Assembly: GCA_963774555.1 (NCBI GenBank)
Contig: CAVZFL010000002.1
Location: 558,001-622,000, forward strand
Direction of reading: 5' to 3'
Source of the DNA: VRUE01 sp963774555
Lineage (GTDB): Bacteria; Actinomycetota; Thermoleophilia; Solirubrobacterales; 70-9
Length of the DNA stretch: 64,000 nucleotides
This document shows, piece after piece, positions 1 to 9,998 of this stretch. A program made the translations under genes and the position numbers. Under the pieces are notes generated by a model. It was not told where the DNA came from, made no database searches, and saw only the letters and a program-made list of their open reading frames with translations. Positions within the stretch are counted from its first letter, which is position 1, and each line of letters starts with the position of its first letter.

Positions 1-197
1 GGCGCTGCACGTCGAGGAGGGCGCCTGGCCGGTCGCCGACCTGCGCGCCGCCCGCGAGGCCTTCCTCGCCTCGACCACGCGCGAGATCCAGGCCGTCTCC
101 GCGATCGACGGCAGCCGCGCTGCCCGAGGCCCCCGGCCCGCGCACCCGCGAAGCGCAGGAGGCCTTCGCGGCGACCCTCGGAGCGAGAGCTTCATGA
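1..197 (+). CDS. Class IV PLP aminotransferase, C-terminal fragment
   Basis: Only the C-terminal end lies in the window; the rest is upstream of base 1. The readable part ends with AFLASTTREIQAVSAIDG, the typical closing segment of fold-type IV PLP enzymes (branched-chain aminotransferase, D-amino-acid aminotransferase, aminodeoxychorismate lyase), where a Ser/Thr-Thr pair binds cofactor phosphate. The reading frame shifts by one base near position 119, after which LPEAPGPRT leads to a TGA at 195-197. Substrate cannot be assigned from this fragment. It may or may not belong to the fatty-acid operon that starts 33 bases downstream. Confidence 0.6.
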   Translation, partial: RCTSRRAPGRSPTCAPPARPSSPRPRARSRPSPRSTAAALPEAPGPRTREAQEAFAATLGARAS

Positions 198-230
198 CCA
201 ACGACAGCAACCGAGAAAGCAAGGAGCGAG

Positions 231-1401
231 ATGGACTTCCAGTTGAGCGACGAGCAGCGGCTGATCTCCGAAACGGCGCGGGAATTCGCCGACAAGGAGA
301 TCGTCCCGCGGGTCAAGGAGAACGACCGCGCCGCCCGCTTCGACCGCGAGCTGGCGAGCAAGCTGGGCGAGGTCGGCTACCTCGGCGCCCCGGTCGCCGA
401 GGAGTACGGCGGCCGCGGCCTCGACTACATCGGCTACGGGCTGATCGTCGAGCAGGTCGGCCGCGCCGACTCCTCCGCCCGCACCGTCGTCTCCGTGCAG
501 ACCTCGCTCGTCGCCGGCTCGATCGAGAAGTGGGGGACCGAGGAGCAGAAGCAGAAGTGGCTGCCGCGGCTCTGCTCGGGCGAGGCGCTCGGCTGCTTCG
601 GCCTGACCGAGCCCGACACCGGCTCCGACGCCGCCAACCTGCGCACGCGCGCGACCAAGACCGACTCGCGGCTGGTCGATCAGCGGCCAGAAGATGTGGA
701 TCTCGCTCGGCAACTTCTCCGAGGTGGCGCTGATCTTCGCCCAGACCGACCCCGAGAAGAAGCACCGCGGCCTCGCCTGCTTCCTCGTCCCCACCGACAG
801 CGAGGGCTTCACCACGCAGGAGATCCACGGCAAGCTCGGCCTGCGCTCCTCCGACACCGCCGAGCTCTCGCTCGACGGCGTCGAGGTCGGCGAGGACGCG
901 ATGCTGGGCGAGATCGGCGACGGCTTCAAGGTCGCGATGAGCGCCCTCGACAACGGCCGCTACAGCGTCGCCGCCGGCTGCGTCGGCATCTGCGACGGCT
1001 GCGTCGACGCCTCGGTCGCCTACGCCAAGGAGCGCAAGCAGTTCGGCGTCCCGCTGGCCCGCTTCCAGCTGGTCCAGGAGATGATCGCCGACATGATCCT
1101 CAAGCGCGACGCCAGCCGGATGCTGGTCTACCGCGCCGGCGTGCTCAAGGACGAAGGCAAGCCGAACACGATGGAGACCTCGGTGGCGAAGCTCTACGCG
1201 ACCGAGTCGGCGGTCGAATGCGCCAACCTGGCGATCCAGGTCCACGGCGGCGCCGGCTACGTCGACGACTACCCGGTCGAGCGCTACCTGCGCGACGCCC
1301 GCGTCACGACCCTGTACGAGGGCACCTCGCAGATCCAGAAGCTGATCATCGGCCGCGCCGCGACCGGGATCAACGCGATGACGCCGATGGAGGCCGAGTA
1401 G
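231..1401 (+). CDS. Acyl-CoA dehydrogenase
   Basis: FAD-dependent enzyme that introduces the trans-2 double bond in acyl-CoA, the first step of beta-oxidation; about 390 residues, the normal family length. The N-terminal helical domain starts MDFQLSDEQ; the middle part has CFGLTEPDTGSDAA, and the C-terminal part has YAKERKQFG and the closing VHGGAGYVDDYPVERYLRDA and YEGTSQIQ motifs, with the catalytic Glu expected in YEGT. One extra base near 675-685 breaks the frame just before QKMWIS; sequence on both sides is fully conserved, so the gene is probably intact. It is the first gene of a four-gene rightward operon. Chain-length specificity is not visible. Confidence 0.9.
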
Positions 1402-1404
1402 CCG

Positions 1405-2177
<773 letters not shown>

Positions 2178-2181
<4 letters not shown>

Positions 2182-3383
2182 GCGTCGAGCGGGTCGGGGT
2201 CGTCGGCGCCGGCACGATGGGCGCCGGGATCGCCCAGATCGCGGCGCTCGGCGGCTACGAGACGCGGCTGCACGACCCCGTCCCGGCGGCGCTGGAAGCA
2301 GGGCATCGAGCGCCTGCACCGGGCGCTGGCCAAGGGCGGCGACGAAGGGACTGTGGAGCGAGAGCGACGCCGACGACGCGAGCGGCCGGGTCGGCGCCGC
2401 CGCCGAGCCTCGCGGATCTCGGCGAATGCGATCTCGTGATCGAGGCGGCGCCGGAGGACCTCGACGCTGAAGCGACGAGCTGTTCGCCGCGCTGGCCGAG
2501 GCCTGCGGCCCGGAGGCGATCCTCGCCAGCAACACCTCCTCGCTGCCGGTCGACCGCGATCGCCGCCGAGGCACCCCACCGCGAGCGCGTCGTCGGCATG
2601 CACTTCTTCAACCCGCCGGCGCTGATGAAGCTGGTCGAGGTGGTCGCCACCGCCGACTCCGCGCGAGGAGGCGCTGGCGGCGACCGCCGAGGTCGGCCGC
2701 CGCATGGGCCGCACGCCGATCCGCGCCAAGGACAGCCCCGGCTTCATCGCCAACCGCCTCGCCCGCCCCTTCACCCTGGAGTCGCTGCGGATGCTCGCCG
2801 AGGGCGTCGCCGACGCCGCGACGATCGACCGCGTCTGCCGCCTCGGCGGCGGCTTCCGCATGGGCCCGTTCGAGCTGATCGACCTGATCGGCCTCGACGT
2901 CAACCTCAGCGTCGCCCGCTCCTTCTACGCGCAGGGCGGCGAGCCCGAGCGCTGGCGCCCGAGCGCGATCCAGGAGCGGATGGTCGGCGAAGGGCCGGCT
3001 CGGCCGCAAGAGCGGCCGCGGCTTCTACGACTACGGCGACGGGCCCGCACCGCGACCGACCCGACCCCGACCTGGGCATCGACGGCGCCGACGCTCGACC
3101 CCGCCGAGCTGGCGAAGATCGACCCCGCCGCGGCGGCGATCCTGCCCCGCCTGTTCGCCCAGATCGCCAACGAGGCGGCCTTCGCGCTCGAAGAGGAGGT
3201 CGGCTCGCCCGCCGACATGGACACCGCGATGCGCCTCGGCTTCAACTGGCCGCTCGGGCCGCTGGAGCTGACCGAGCTGATCGGCGCCGAGCGGGCGGTC
3301 GCGCTGCTCGAAGAGCTGCGCGACCACCCACGGCGACGCCTACCGCGCCGGCCCCCCGTCTGGCAGGCCAAGCGGCGGGCTAG
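2178..3383 (+). CDS. 3-hydroxyacyl-CoA dehydrogenase (tandem C-terminal domains)
   Basis: NAD-dependent oxidation of 3-hydroxyacyl-CoA, step three of beta-oxidation. The GTG start gives VGVVGAGTMGAGIAQIAA, a Rossmann glycine motif. Then come VGMHFFNPP, with the catalytic His, and KDSPGFIANRLARP, which opens the first helical dimerisation domain. A second copy of that domain follows, ending LGFNWPLGPLELTELIG. About 400 residues with two C-terminal domains matches the PaaH/PaaC-type layout rather than the short single-domain HBD type. At least eight one-base shifts lie between 2295 and 3350, but every motif is present in some frame. Coupled to the upstream hydratase by a GTGA overlap. Confidence 0.83.
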
Positions 3384-3385
3384 GA

Positions 3386-5227
3386 ATGGACGACGGGCCC
3401 GGGGCGGAGCAGCTCGAGGAGGCGCGCCGCGGCCTCGTCGCGCCCTTCGACCCGCCGCGGGTCGAGAACGAGCGACGGCCGCGTCGTCTGGGAGCTGGAG
3501 TCCTACGACTTCCTCGACGGCGAGCCGCCGCCGACCGCCCACCCGAACCTCTGGCGCCAGATCGCAGCTCGACCGCATCGCCGGCCTCTTCGAGCTGGCG
3601 CCGGGCTTCTACCAGCTGCGCGGCTTCGACCTCTCCAACATGCACGTGGTCGAGGGCGAGCGAGGGCATCGTCGTGATCGACCCGCTGGTCTCCGCCGAG
3701 ATCGCCGCGGCGGCTCTGGCCCTCTACCGCGAGCACCGCGGCGAGCGGCCCGTCACCGGGCTGATCTACACCCACAGCCACGTCGACCACTTCGGCGGCG
3801 CCAAGGGCGTCGTCTCCGAGGAGGAGATCGAGGCGCGCCGCATCCCCGTCCTCGCCCCGGCCGGCTTCCTCCACCACGCGGTCAGCGAGAACGTCTTCGC
3901 CGGCACGGCGATGGGCCGGCGGGCCGGCTACATGTACGGGGCGCTGCTGACCGCGGGCGCCGGAGGGCCAGGTCGGCTCGGGCCTCGGCCAGACCACCTC
4001 GCTCGGCACGATCACCCTGATCCCGCCCAACCTCGAGGTCGCCGAGACCGGCCAGGAGGAGACGGTCGACGGCGTGCGGATGCGCTTCCAGCTCACACCA
4101 GGCACCGAGGCGCCGGCCGAGATGAACATCCACTTCCCCGACGCCCGCGTGCTCTGCATCGCCGACAACGCGGCCCGCTCGATGCACAACATCCTCACCC
4201 CGCGCGGCGCCCTCGTCCGCGACCCGCGCGTCTGGGCTCACTATCTCGACGAGGCGATCGAGCTCTTCGGCGGCGGAGTCCGACGTGCTCTTCGCCGGCC
4301 ACCACTGGCCCTGCTGGGGCGGCGAGCGGATCGTCGACCTACCTCGAAAAGCAGCGCGACCTCTACCTCTACCTGCACGACCAGACCCTGCGCCTGCTCA
4401 ACCAGGGCCACACCGGGCCGGAGATCGCCGAGCTGATCGCGCTGCCGCCGAGCCTCGCCGAGGAGTGGCACTGCCGCGAGTTCTACGGCTCGATCAGCCA
4501 CAACACGAAGGCGATCTACCAGCGCTACATGGGCTGGTTCGACGGCAACCCGGCCCACCTCTGGGAGCACCCGCCGGTCGAGCAGGCCAAGCGCTACGTC
4601 GAGTTCATGGGCGGCACCGAAGCGGTGCTGGCGAAGGCCCGCGAGTCCTTCGGCGCGGGCGACTACCGCTGGGTCGCCGAGGTCGTCAACCACCTCGTCT
4701 TCGCCGAGCCGGAGAACCGCGAGGCGCGCGAGCTGCAGGCCGATGCGCTCGAGCAGCTCGGCTTCGGCGCCGAAAACGCGACCTGGCGAAACTTCTACCT
4801 GATGGGCGCGAAGGAGTTGCGCGAGGGCATCTCCGGCACGCCCACGGCGACCGCCCCGCCCGACGTCGTCGCCCGCCTCACCGTCAGCCAGCTGCTCGAC
4901 GCGATGGCGATCCGCCTCAACGGCCCCCGCGCGGCCGAGCAGCACCTGCGGATCGACTGGCACGTCACCGACCCCGACGAGCAACACGCGATCACCGTCC
5001 GCAACGGCGTCCTCCGCCACCGCCCCGGCAGCCACGACCCGCCCGCCGAAGCCACGCTGATCGTCAAGCGCGACGCCCTCAACCAGCTCCTCCTGAAAGC
5101 AGCCGAGATCGGCGAGCTGGCCGAGAGCGGCCGCCTCCGGGTCGAGGGCGACGGCGTCAAGCTCGGCGAGCTGCTCAGCCTGCTCGACGAGCCCAACCCC
5201 GGCTTCGCCATCGTCACGCCCGAGTAG
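3386..5227 (+). CDS. Alkyl sulfatase-type metallo-beta-lactamase protein
   Basis: Predicted hydrolase of primary or secondary alkyl sulfate esters (SdsA1/BDS1/YjcS family); about 610 residues. The order is N-terminal metallo-beta-lactamase domain with THSHVDHFGG (HxHxDH zinc ligands) and a further ligand region GHHWPCWGGER, then the alkyl-sulfatase dimerisation domain (AEEWHCREFYGSISHNTKA, then RYMGWFDGNPA), then a C-terminal SCP2-like lipid-binding domain. The start ATG is two bases after the dehydrogenase stop. One-base shifts occur near 3480-3560, 3660, 3965, 4275 and 4337. Context suggests that released long-chain alcohols, once oxidised and activated, would feed the three beta-oxidation enzymes encoded upstream; that link is inference. 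Confidence 0.82.
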   Translation: MDDGPGAEQLEEARRGLVAPFDPPRVENERRPRRLGAGVLRLPRRRAAADRPPEPLAPDRSSTASPASSSWRRASTSCAASTSPTCTWSRASEGIVVIDPLVSAEIAAAALALYREHRGERPVTGLIYTHSHVDHFGGAKGVVSEEEIEARRIPVLAPAGFLHHAVSENVFAGTAMGRRAGYMYGALLTAGAGGPGRLGPRPDHLARHDHPDPAQPRGRRDRPGGDGRRRADALPAHTRHRGAGRDEHPLPRRPRALHRRQRGPLDAQHPHPARRPRPRPARLGSLSRRGDRALRRRSPTCSSPATTGPAGAASGSSTYLEKQRDLYLYLHDQTLRLLNQGHTGPEIAELIALPPSLAEEWHCREFYGSISHNTKAIYQRYMGWFDGNPAHLWEHPPVEQAKRYVEFMGGTEAVLAKARESFGAGDYRWVAEVVNHLVFAEPENREARELQADALEQLGFGAENATWRNFYLMGAKELREGISGTPTATAPPDVVARLTVSQLLDAMAIRLNGPRAAEQHLRIDWHVTDPDEQHAITVRNGVLRHRPGSHDPPAEATLIVKRDALNQLLLKAAEIGELAESGRLRVEGDGVKLGELLSLLDEPNPGFAIVTPE

Positions 5228-5228
5228 A

Positions 5229-5522
5229 TCAGCGGGCGAGGCGGAGCATCAGCTGGTCCTCGTAGCACCAGCTCCAGTCCTCGCCGGGCTCGGCTGAGCG
5301 GACTATCGGGTGACCGGTCTCGGCGTTGTGCGCGGTGGCGTGCTTGCCTTCGGAGTTGTCGCAGCAGCCGATGTGCCCGCAGCTCTGGCACATGCGTAGG
5401 TGCACCCATTCCATTCCCAGCGCCAGACACTCCTCGCAACCCGCGATCTCGACCGGCGGGTCGAAGACCTGGATCGAATCGAGATGGGAGCAGGAAGGAG
5501 CCGTGCGCTCACCATAGCTCAA
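5229..5522 (-). CDS. UBP-type zinc finger protein
   Basis: Small single-domain protein of about 97 residues. It carries the bacterial UBP-type zinc-finger pattern CSHLD...CEECL...WVHLRMCQSCGHIGCCDNS..KHATAHNAETGHPI, with Cys and His ligands in the usual order, ending EDWSWCYEDQ. In bacteria these are stand-alone zinc-binding proteins of unknown role; eukaryotic relatives bind ubiquitin C-termini. I chose the TTG at 5522 because homologues usually start shortly before CxHLD; an in-frame ATG at 5597 would overlap the divergent neighbour. It is divergent from the GGDEF gene. Confidence 0.75.
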   Translation of the reverse strand: MSYGERTAPSCSHLDSIQVFDPPVEIAGCEECLALGMEWVHLRMCQSCGHIGCCDNSEGKHATAHNAETGHPIVRSAEPGEDWSWCYEDQLMLRLAR

Positions 5523-5553
5523 GCAATTGCCCGTCCCGGTCGATGGCAGCTCA

Positions 5554-7551
5554 ATGGACCGGCCACCTCGCCGTTGGCTGACCCCCGCCAAGATCACCGC
5601 CGCCTCGCTCGGCGTGCTGGCGCTCCTGCTCGCCGCCTACGCTGCCGTGATCCTCGGCCCAATAGGCGACTCCGCAACCCAGGACGCGTTCGGCCGCTGG
5701 GTCTATGACGCGGTCGTCCTCGGCGCCGCCGGGGCCGTGCTCTTCAGGGCCGCGCACCGGCCAAGCGAGCGATTCGCCTGGCTCGCCCTCGGCAGCGGCC
5801 TGCTGCTTTGGGCTCTCGGCCAGACCTACTACTCGGTCGTCCTCTACTACGCCAGCCCGGCACCCTTTCCCTCACCCTCAGACGCGCTCTTCCTCGCCTT
5901 CTACCCGGCCACCTTCCTGGCCCTGGCGCTGCTGCTTCGCAGTCGCTCCAGCCGAGTCGACTCGTTCGCCTGGGTCGACGGCCTGATCGGTGCCCTTGCC
6001 GTCGCTGCCGTCGCTGCGGCGCTGATCTTCCCGCCGGTGCTGGAAGCGCTTGGCGGCAACACCCTCGGCGTCGCCGTCAGCCTCGCCTACCCATGTGCCG
6101 ATCTCGTGCTGCTGGGCCTGGTGGCAGGAGCGCTGACGACCTCGCGCTGGGGAATCCGCGGCGCCTGGCCCCTTATCGCCGCAGCGCTGATCCTCTTCGG
6201 GGTCTCCGACGTCGTTTATCTCTCGGTCGCCGGACAGTCGACCGAGGCGCTCAACCTGGCCAGCATCGGCTGGCCACTCGCGTTCCTTCTCCTCGCCGGA
6301 GCCGCCTGGTTGCCACAGGCCGCAGTGGAGCCGGGCCGCGAGCGCAGCGGGCGCACCATCGTTCTCCCAATCGTGCTCGCCACTGCTGTGATCTGCCTGC
6401 TCGCGGTCGGGAATCTGACGCCAATTGGCGCCGTCGCGGTCGGCCTCGGGGTCGCCTCGTTGCTGGCGGTGCTGGCACGGCTCGCAACGACCTTCTTCTT
6501 CAACATGAGGATGCTCGCCACGAGCGAGGAGGAGGCGACAACCGACGCCCTCACCGGCCTGCTCAACCGGCGCTCCCTCGTCAACGACCTGAGCCTGGCC
6601 CTCGCACCGGCGAACTGCACGACCCACGCTCTGGCGCTGTATGACCTCGACGGCTTCAAGGCCTACAACGACAGCTTCGGCCACAGCGCCGGCGACGAAC
6701 TGCTCAAGCGCCTCGGCGCCAACCTGGCCGCCGCGGTTGCGCCATGGGGGAAGGCCTACCGCCTCGGAGGCGACGAGTTCTGCGTCCTTGCCCCCACCGA
6801 CCGGGTGAAAGCCAGCGTCGTCGTCAAGGCCGCCGAAGCGGCCCTTTCCGACCGCGGTCCCAGCTTCTCGATCACGGCCTCGTGGGGCATGGTCCAACTG
6901 CCCGCCGAGGCCCAAACCCCCGGCGATGCGCTGCGGATCGCCGACCGCCGCATGTACACGCAAAAGGGGCAGCGCGCCGACTCGGCTCTGAGCCAGACGC
7001 GGGGGGTGCTGCTCGGCCTGTTGCGGGAGCGCGAGCCGGAGCTCGACCGGCACCTCGGCGGCGTCGCCCACCTGGCCTCGGAGATGGGCCGAGCCCTGGA
7101 GCTGGAAGCGGAGGACCTCGACGTTCTTATCCGGGCGGCCGAGATGCATGACATCGGCAAGGTCGCAATCCCCGACGAGATCCTCCACAAGCGCGGCCCA
7201 CTGACCGATGCCGAGCTGGATCTGATGCACAAGCACACCTTGGTCGGGGAGCGGGTGCTGGCGGCGGCCCCGGCGATGATGCGGGTATCGAAGGTCGTCC
7301 GCTCCAGCCACGAGAACTGGGATGGCAGCGGCTATCCGGACGGGCTTGCCGGCACGGCGATACCGCTCGGCTCGCGCATCGTCCTGCTCTGCGACGCGTA
7401 CCTGGGCATGACCGGCCCGCGCTCATACGGCCGCGAGATGACCCCTGACGAAGCCTGCACCGAGCTGCAGCGCTCGGCCGGCCATCAGTTCGACCCCGCC
7501 CTGGTCGAGCTCTTCGTCAAGAAGGTCGCTTTCCTATCTGTGCAAGGCTGA
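5554..7551 (+). CDS. Membrane GGDEF / HD-GYP cyclic-di-GMP signalling protein
   Basis: Predicted enzyme with both c-di-GMP synthesis and hydrolysis domains, about 665 residues. The N-terminal ~310 residues contain roughly nine hydrophobic segments, resembling a membrane sensor module. A GGDEF domain follows (DALTGLLNRR, DLDGFKAYND, intact RLGGDEF). The HD-GYP domain has MHDIGKVAIPDEIL and HENWDGSGYPDGL. The usual HHE triplet reads SHE here, losing one candidate metal ligand, so phosphodiesterase activity may be altered. The ATG at 5554 is preferred over a TTG at 5527. It ends four bases before greA. Confidence 0.85.
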   Translation: MDRPPRRWLTPAKITAASLGVLALLLAAYAAVILGPIGDSATQDAFGRWVYDAVVLGAAGAVLFRAAHRPSERFAWLALGSGLLLWALGQTYYSVVLYYASPAPFPSPSDALFLAFYPATFLALALLLRSRSSRVDSFAWVDGLIGALAVAAVAAALIFPPVLEALGGNTLGVAVSLAYPCADLVLLGLVAGALTTSRWGIRGAWPLIAAALILFGVSDVVYLSVAGQSTEALNLASIGWPLAFLLLAGAAWLPQAAVEPGRERSGRTIVLPIVLATAVICLLAVGNLTPIGAVAVGLGVASLLAVLARLATTFFFNMRMLATSEEEATTDALTGLLNRRSLVNDLSLALAPANCTTHALALYDLDGFKAYNDSFGHSAGDELLKRLGANLAAAVAPWGKAYRLGGDEFCVLAPTDRVKASVVVKAAEAALSDRGPSFSITASWGMVQLPAEAQTPGDALRIADRRMYTQKGQRADSALSQTRGVLLGLLREREPELDRHLGGVAHLASEMGRALELEAEDLDVLIRAAEMHDIGKVAIPDEILHKRGPLTDAELDLMHKHTLVGERVLAAAPAMMRVSKVVRSSHENWDGSGYPDGLAGTAIPLGSRIVLLCDAYLGMTGPRSYGREMTPDEACTELQRSAGHQFDPALVELFVKKVAFLSVQG

Positions 7552-7555
7552 GCCC

Positions 7556-8038
7556 GTGGAGGGCTCCGAGCAGACCGGTGAGGCGATCACCGAGGAGGGC
7601 ATCGCCGCCCTGCGCGAGGAAATCGAGGATCTCGAAGGTCCCGCCCGGACCAAGATGGCGGCGCGGATCAAGGTCGCACGCGAGGAAGGCGACCTCAAGG
7701 AGAACGCCGAGTACCACATCGCCAAGGAAGACCAGGCCCATCTCGAGACCAAGATCAAGCGCCTGCGCGAGCGCCTGCGCACCGCCGTCGTGGTCGAGGT
7801 CGACGGCGACGCCGACACCTTCGCCTTCGGTCGCACCGCCGAGGTCTTCGACGAAGGCAAAGACGAAGTTCACACCTGGACCCTGGTCGGCTCGACCGAG
7901 GCCAACCTCGCCGAAGGCCGCCTCTCCGCCGAGTCCCCGATCGGCCGCGCCCTCCGCGACGCCAAGGTAGGCAAGCCGATCAAAATCGAGACCCCCAAAG
8001 GGTCCCGGACGTTCGTAGTCCAGAAGCTCGTCGGTTAG
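7556..8038 (+). CDS. greA: Transcription elongation factor GreA
   Basis: Cytoplasmic factor that enters the RNA polymerase secondary channel and stimulates cleavage of backtracked transcripts. The 160-residue product has the normal length: an N-terminal coiled coil with AREEGDLKENAEY, which carries the acidic tip residues, then a C-terminal FKBP-like domain with FGRTAEVF, TWTLVGSTEAN, SPIGRALRDAKVG and a final VVQKLVG. The GTG start lies four bases after the preceding stop, so it may be read from the same transcript. No frameshift. Confidence 0.95.
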   Translation: MEGSEQTGEAITEEGIAALREEIEDLEGPARTKMAARIKVAREEGDLKENAEYHIAKEDQAHLETKIKRLRERLRTAVVVEVDGDADTFAFGRTAEVFDEGKDEVHTWTLVGSTEANLAEGRLSAESPIGRALRDAKVGKPIKIETPKGSRTFVVQKLVG

Positions 8039-8054
8039 AGCGCTGCGCTACTGC

Positions 8055-8348
8055 CTACGCCGCGGCGCTCGAACGCACGTCAAGTACGACCTCACGGTCG
8101 GGAGCAGCCATAGCTGCCTGAGCGGCAGCAAGCAACGCTTCCGCGTCAAGCTCGAAATGGGCACCCGCGCGGCGAAGCGAACCCCCCAAATCGCCTCCTG
8201 TACCGATCACGTCAATCCGCACAGGCCGTCCGTCGCAAATACTGATCACGAGCCCGTCATCGACATCGCCATCCCCGTAGTCGACGCGATCGACCGTCTC
8301 CAAATCGATCTGGACCGTGTCCCCTTCGCTGTCGTAGTCCGCTCTCAC
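8055..8348 (-). CDS. DUF2283-like small protein
   Basis: About 97 residues, cytoplasmic. The N-terminal YDSEGDTVQIDLETV followed by DDGLVISICDGRPVRIDVI resembles DUF2283 proteins, small beta-rich proteins often found near toxin-like genes; function unknown. The GTG start is chosen because AGGAGG lies five bases before it. The same frame stays open upstream to about 8478 and encodes plausible protein-like sequence, so a longer product is possible. The C-terminal half (LDAEALLAAAQAAMAAPDREV) is not recognised. It lies downstream of trxB, separated by a 110-bp hairpin repeat. Confidence 0.6.
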   Translation of the reverse strand: MRADYDSEGDTVQIDLETVDRVDYGDGDVDDGLVISICDGRPVRIDVIGTGGDLGGSLRRAGAHFELDAEALLAAAQAAMAAPDREVVLDVRSSAAA

Positions 8349-8488
8349 CTTCACCTCCTGTGGATTGTGACGATCAGGTGGGCTTCCGACCGCTTTGCCG
8401 ACCCAGCCCTGCGGCATGAACTCGACGAGTCGGCCGGCCAGGCTCTCGACAAGCTCTAACCGGATAAGTCTCGGCGCTTGGGCTTGGT

Positions 8489-8598
8489 GCCTATCCCGGT
8501 AGGGGTGGAACGTCTTGTACTTTTTCGCCGACTTCGTTCGGGCGCCAGCAAGCCAACCGCTCACGAAAAAGTTAAGTGAAACCCCTACCGGGATAGGC
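8489..8598 (-). repeat. Structured hairpin repeat, family 3, copy T
   Basis: Perfect 18-bp inverted repeat (8489-8506 with 8581-8598) closing a 74-base loop, starting one base after the trxB stop. Read in the trxB direction, the loop opens TTCACTTAAC, has an inner 9-bp stem ACTTTTTCG/CGAAAAAGT, and closes ACAAGACGTTCC. The loop ends match two other copies at 26605-26712 and 26846-26964, although the closing stems differ completely in sequence. It is too large and lacks a T tract for a simple terminator. Function unknown. Confidence 0.75.
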
Positions 8599-8599
8599 G

Positions 8600-9615
8600 C
8601 TACGAACCCGGCGTCGGGGCGATCTCGGCGGGCTCGCCGCCGGGAGCCCAGTGGGCCTCGGGGGAGGGTGGGGTGTCGCGCAGGTACCACTCGGCGTCGA
8701 GGGCGCCCATGCAGCCGGTGCCGGCGGCGGTGACCGCCTGGCGGTAGGTGTGGTCGACGACGTCGCCGACGGCGAAGACGCCGGCCAGGTTGGTCCGGGT
8801 CGAGCCGGGCTGGGTGACGATGTAGCCGTCCTCGTCGGTGTCGACCTGTCCCGCGACGACCTCGGAGCGGGGGATGTGGCCGATCGCGACGAAGGCGCCG
8901 TCGGTCTCGATGTCCTCGGTCTCGCCGGTCTCGGCGTTGCGCAGGCGCACGTGGTCGAGGTGGCCGCTCGTCGCCGGCGACGAACTCCTCGGGCACGAAC
9001 GGGGTCTTGAACTCGATGTTGGGCTGCTCCTCGGCGCGCTCGCGCATGATCTTCGAGGCGCGGAACTCGTCGCGGCGGTTGACGACGGTCAGCTCGCTGG
9101 CGAACTTGGAGATGAAGATCGAGTCCTCCATCGCCGAGTCGCCGCCGCCGATCACGATCACCTTCTGGTCTTTGAAGAAGGCGCCGTCGCAGACGCCGCA
9201 GGTGGAGACGCCGCAGCCGCTGAGCTCGATCTCGCCGGGAATGCCGAGCCGTCGCGGCTCCGCCCCCATCGCCAGGATCACCGATCTTCGCCAGGTGCTC
9301 CTCGTCGCCGAGGTAGACCTTGTGCACGCCGCCGTCCTCGGAGAGCTCGACCCGGTCGACGTCGTCGGTGACGAACCGCGTCCCGAAGCGCTCGGCCTGG
9401 GCGCGGAACTGGGTCATCATCTCCGGCCCCATGATCCCCTCGGGGTAGCCGGGGTAGTTCTCGACGTCGGTCGTGTTCTGCAGCTGCCCGCCCCACTGAA
9501 AGCCCTCGAAGACGAGCGGCTCCAGATTGGCTCGTGCGGTGTAGAGCGCGGCCGTATAGCCGGCGGGCCCGCCGCCGACGACGATCACGTTCTCAATCTT
9601 CTTCGCGTCTGTCAT
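8600..9615 (-). CDS. trxB: Thioredoxin reductase
   Basis: NADPH-dependent flavoenzyme that reduces thioredoxin; about 335 residues. It begins MTDAKKIENVIVVGGGPAGYTAA (FAD-binding) and contains the redox-active CGVCDGA, the NADPH-binding IGGGDSAMEDS, and a second FAD motif GVFAVGDVVD near the C-terminus. One-base shifts near 8962 and 9283 split the gene into three frames, but no domain is missing. It is transcribed leftwards from an AT-richer 179-base region (9616-9794) that separates it from the divergent GNAT gene pair; no clear promoter was identified there. A hairpin repeat follows its stop by one base. Confidence 0.9.
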
Positions 9616-9794
9616 CTGCGTGCCTGAGTCTAGTGTTCCGTCCAATACTTTACTTTGTATAGTAGCGTGCCCGCCGGCTAAAACCCAAGCGTTTCTGAAG
9701 AAAACTGGAAAGATTCTTGACCTTCGAAAGAATTTCAACCATCTGGTCAGATCTCCTTGACTTTTCGCCGGGCCTGTCGATAAGGTCAATAGCG

Positions 9795-9992
9795 ATGGCC
9801 GTGGAGATCAGCGCAAACGGCGGTTTTGGCGAGTGCGTTTCCCTCACGGGGGCAGACGCCGAGCGCTTCGTGGACGAGATCATGAATCCGTCCACCGACG
9901 AACGACGCCTTGAGCACCTGGAGCGCTCTGACGAAGCGTATGAGCGCATTTTCTCGCCAGAGCCGATCAGCGACCTCCCAAGCAGCGAGTAG
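9795..9992 (+). CDS. Short antitoxin-like protein (TacA/DUF1778 C-terminal-like)
   Basis: About 65 residues, directly upstream of a GNAT acetyltransferase. The segment LTGADAERFVDEIMNPSTDERRLEHL resembles the C-terminal toxin-binding part of DUF1778/TacA antitoxins, which contains a similar F-x-x-x-x-x-NP pattern. The N-terminal ribbon-helix-helix DNA-binding domain of that family is absent; only about 15 unrelated residues precede it. An in-frame TTG at 9717 would extend the protein, but that extension does not look like RHH either. It probably pairs with the next gene; confidence in the family assignment is modest. Confidence 0.5.
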   Translation: MAVEISANGGFGECVSLTGADAERFVDEIMNPSTDERRLEHLERSDEAYERIFSPEPISDLPSSE

Positions 9993-9998
9993 TCCACG

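Noticed and set aside
8157..8459. Rightward 100-residue frame opposite the DUF2283-like gene
   Set aside because: It is the antisense shadow of the leftward gene, whose GTG has a perfect AGGAGG site; the rightward frame has neither ribosome-binding site nor recognisable domain.
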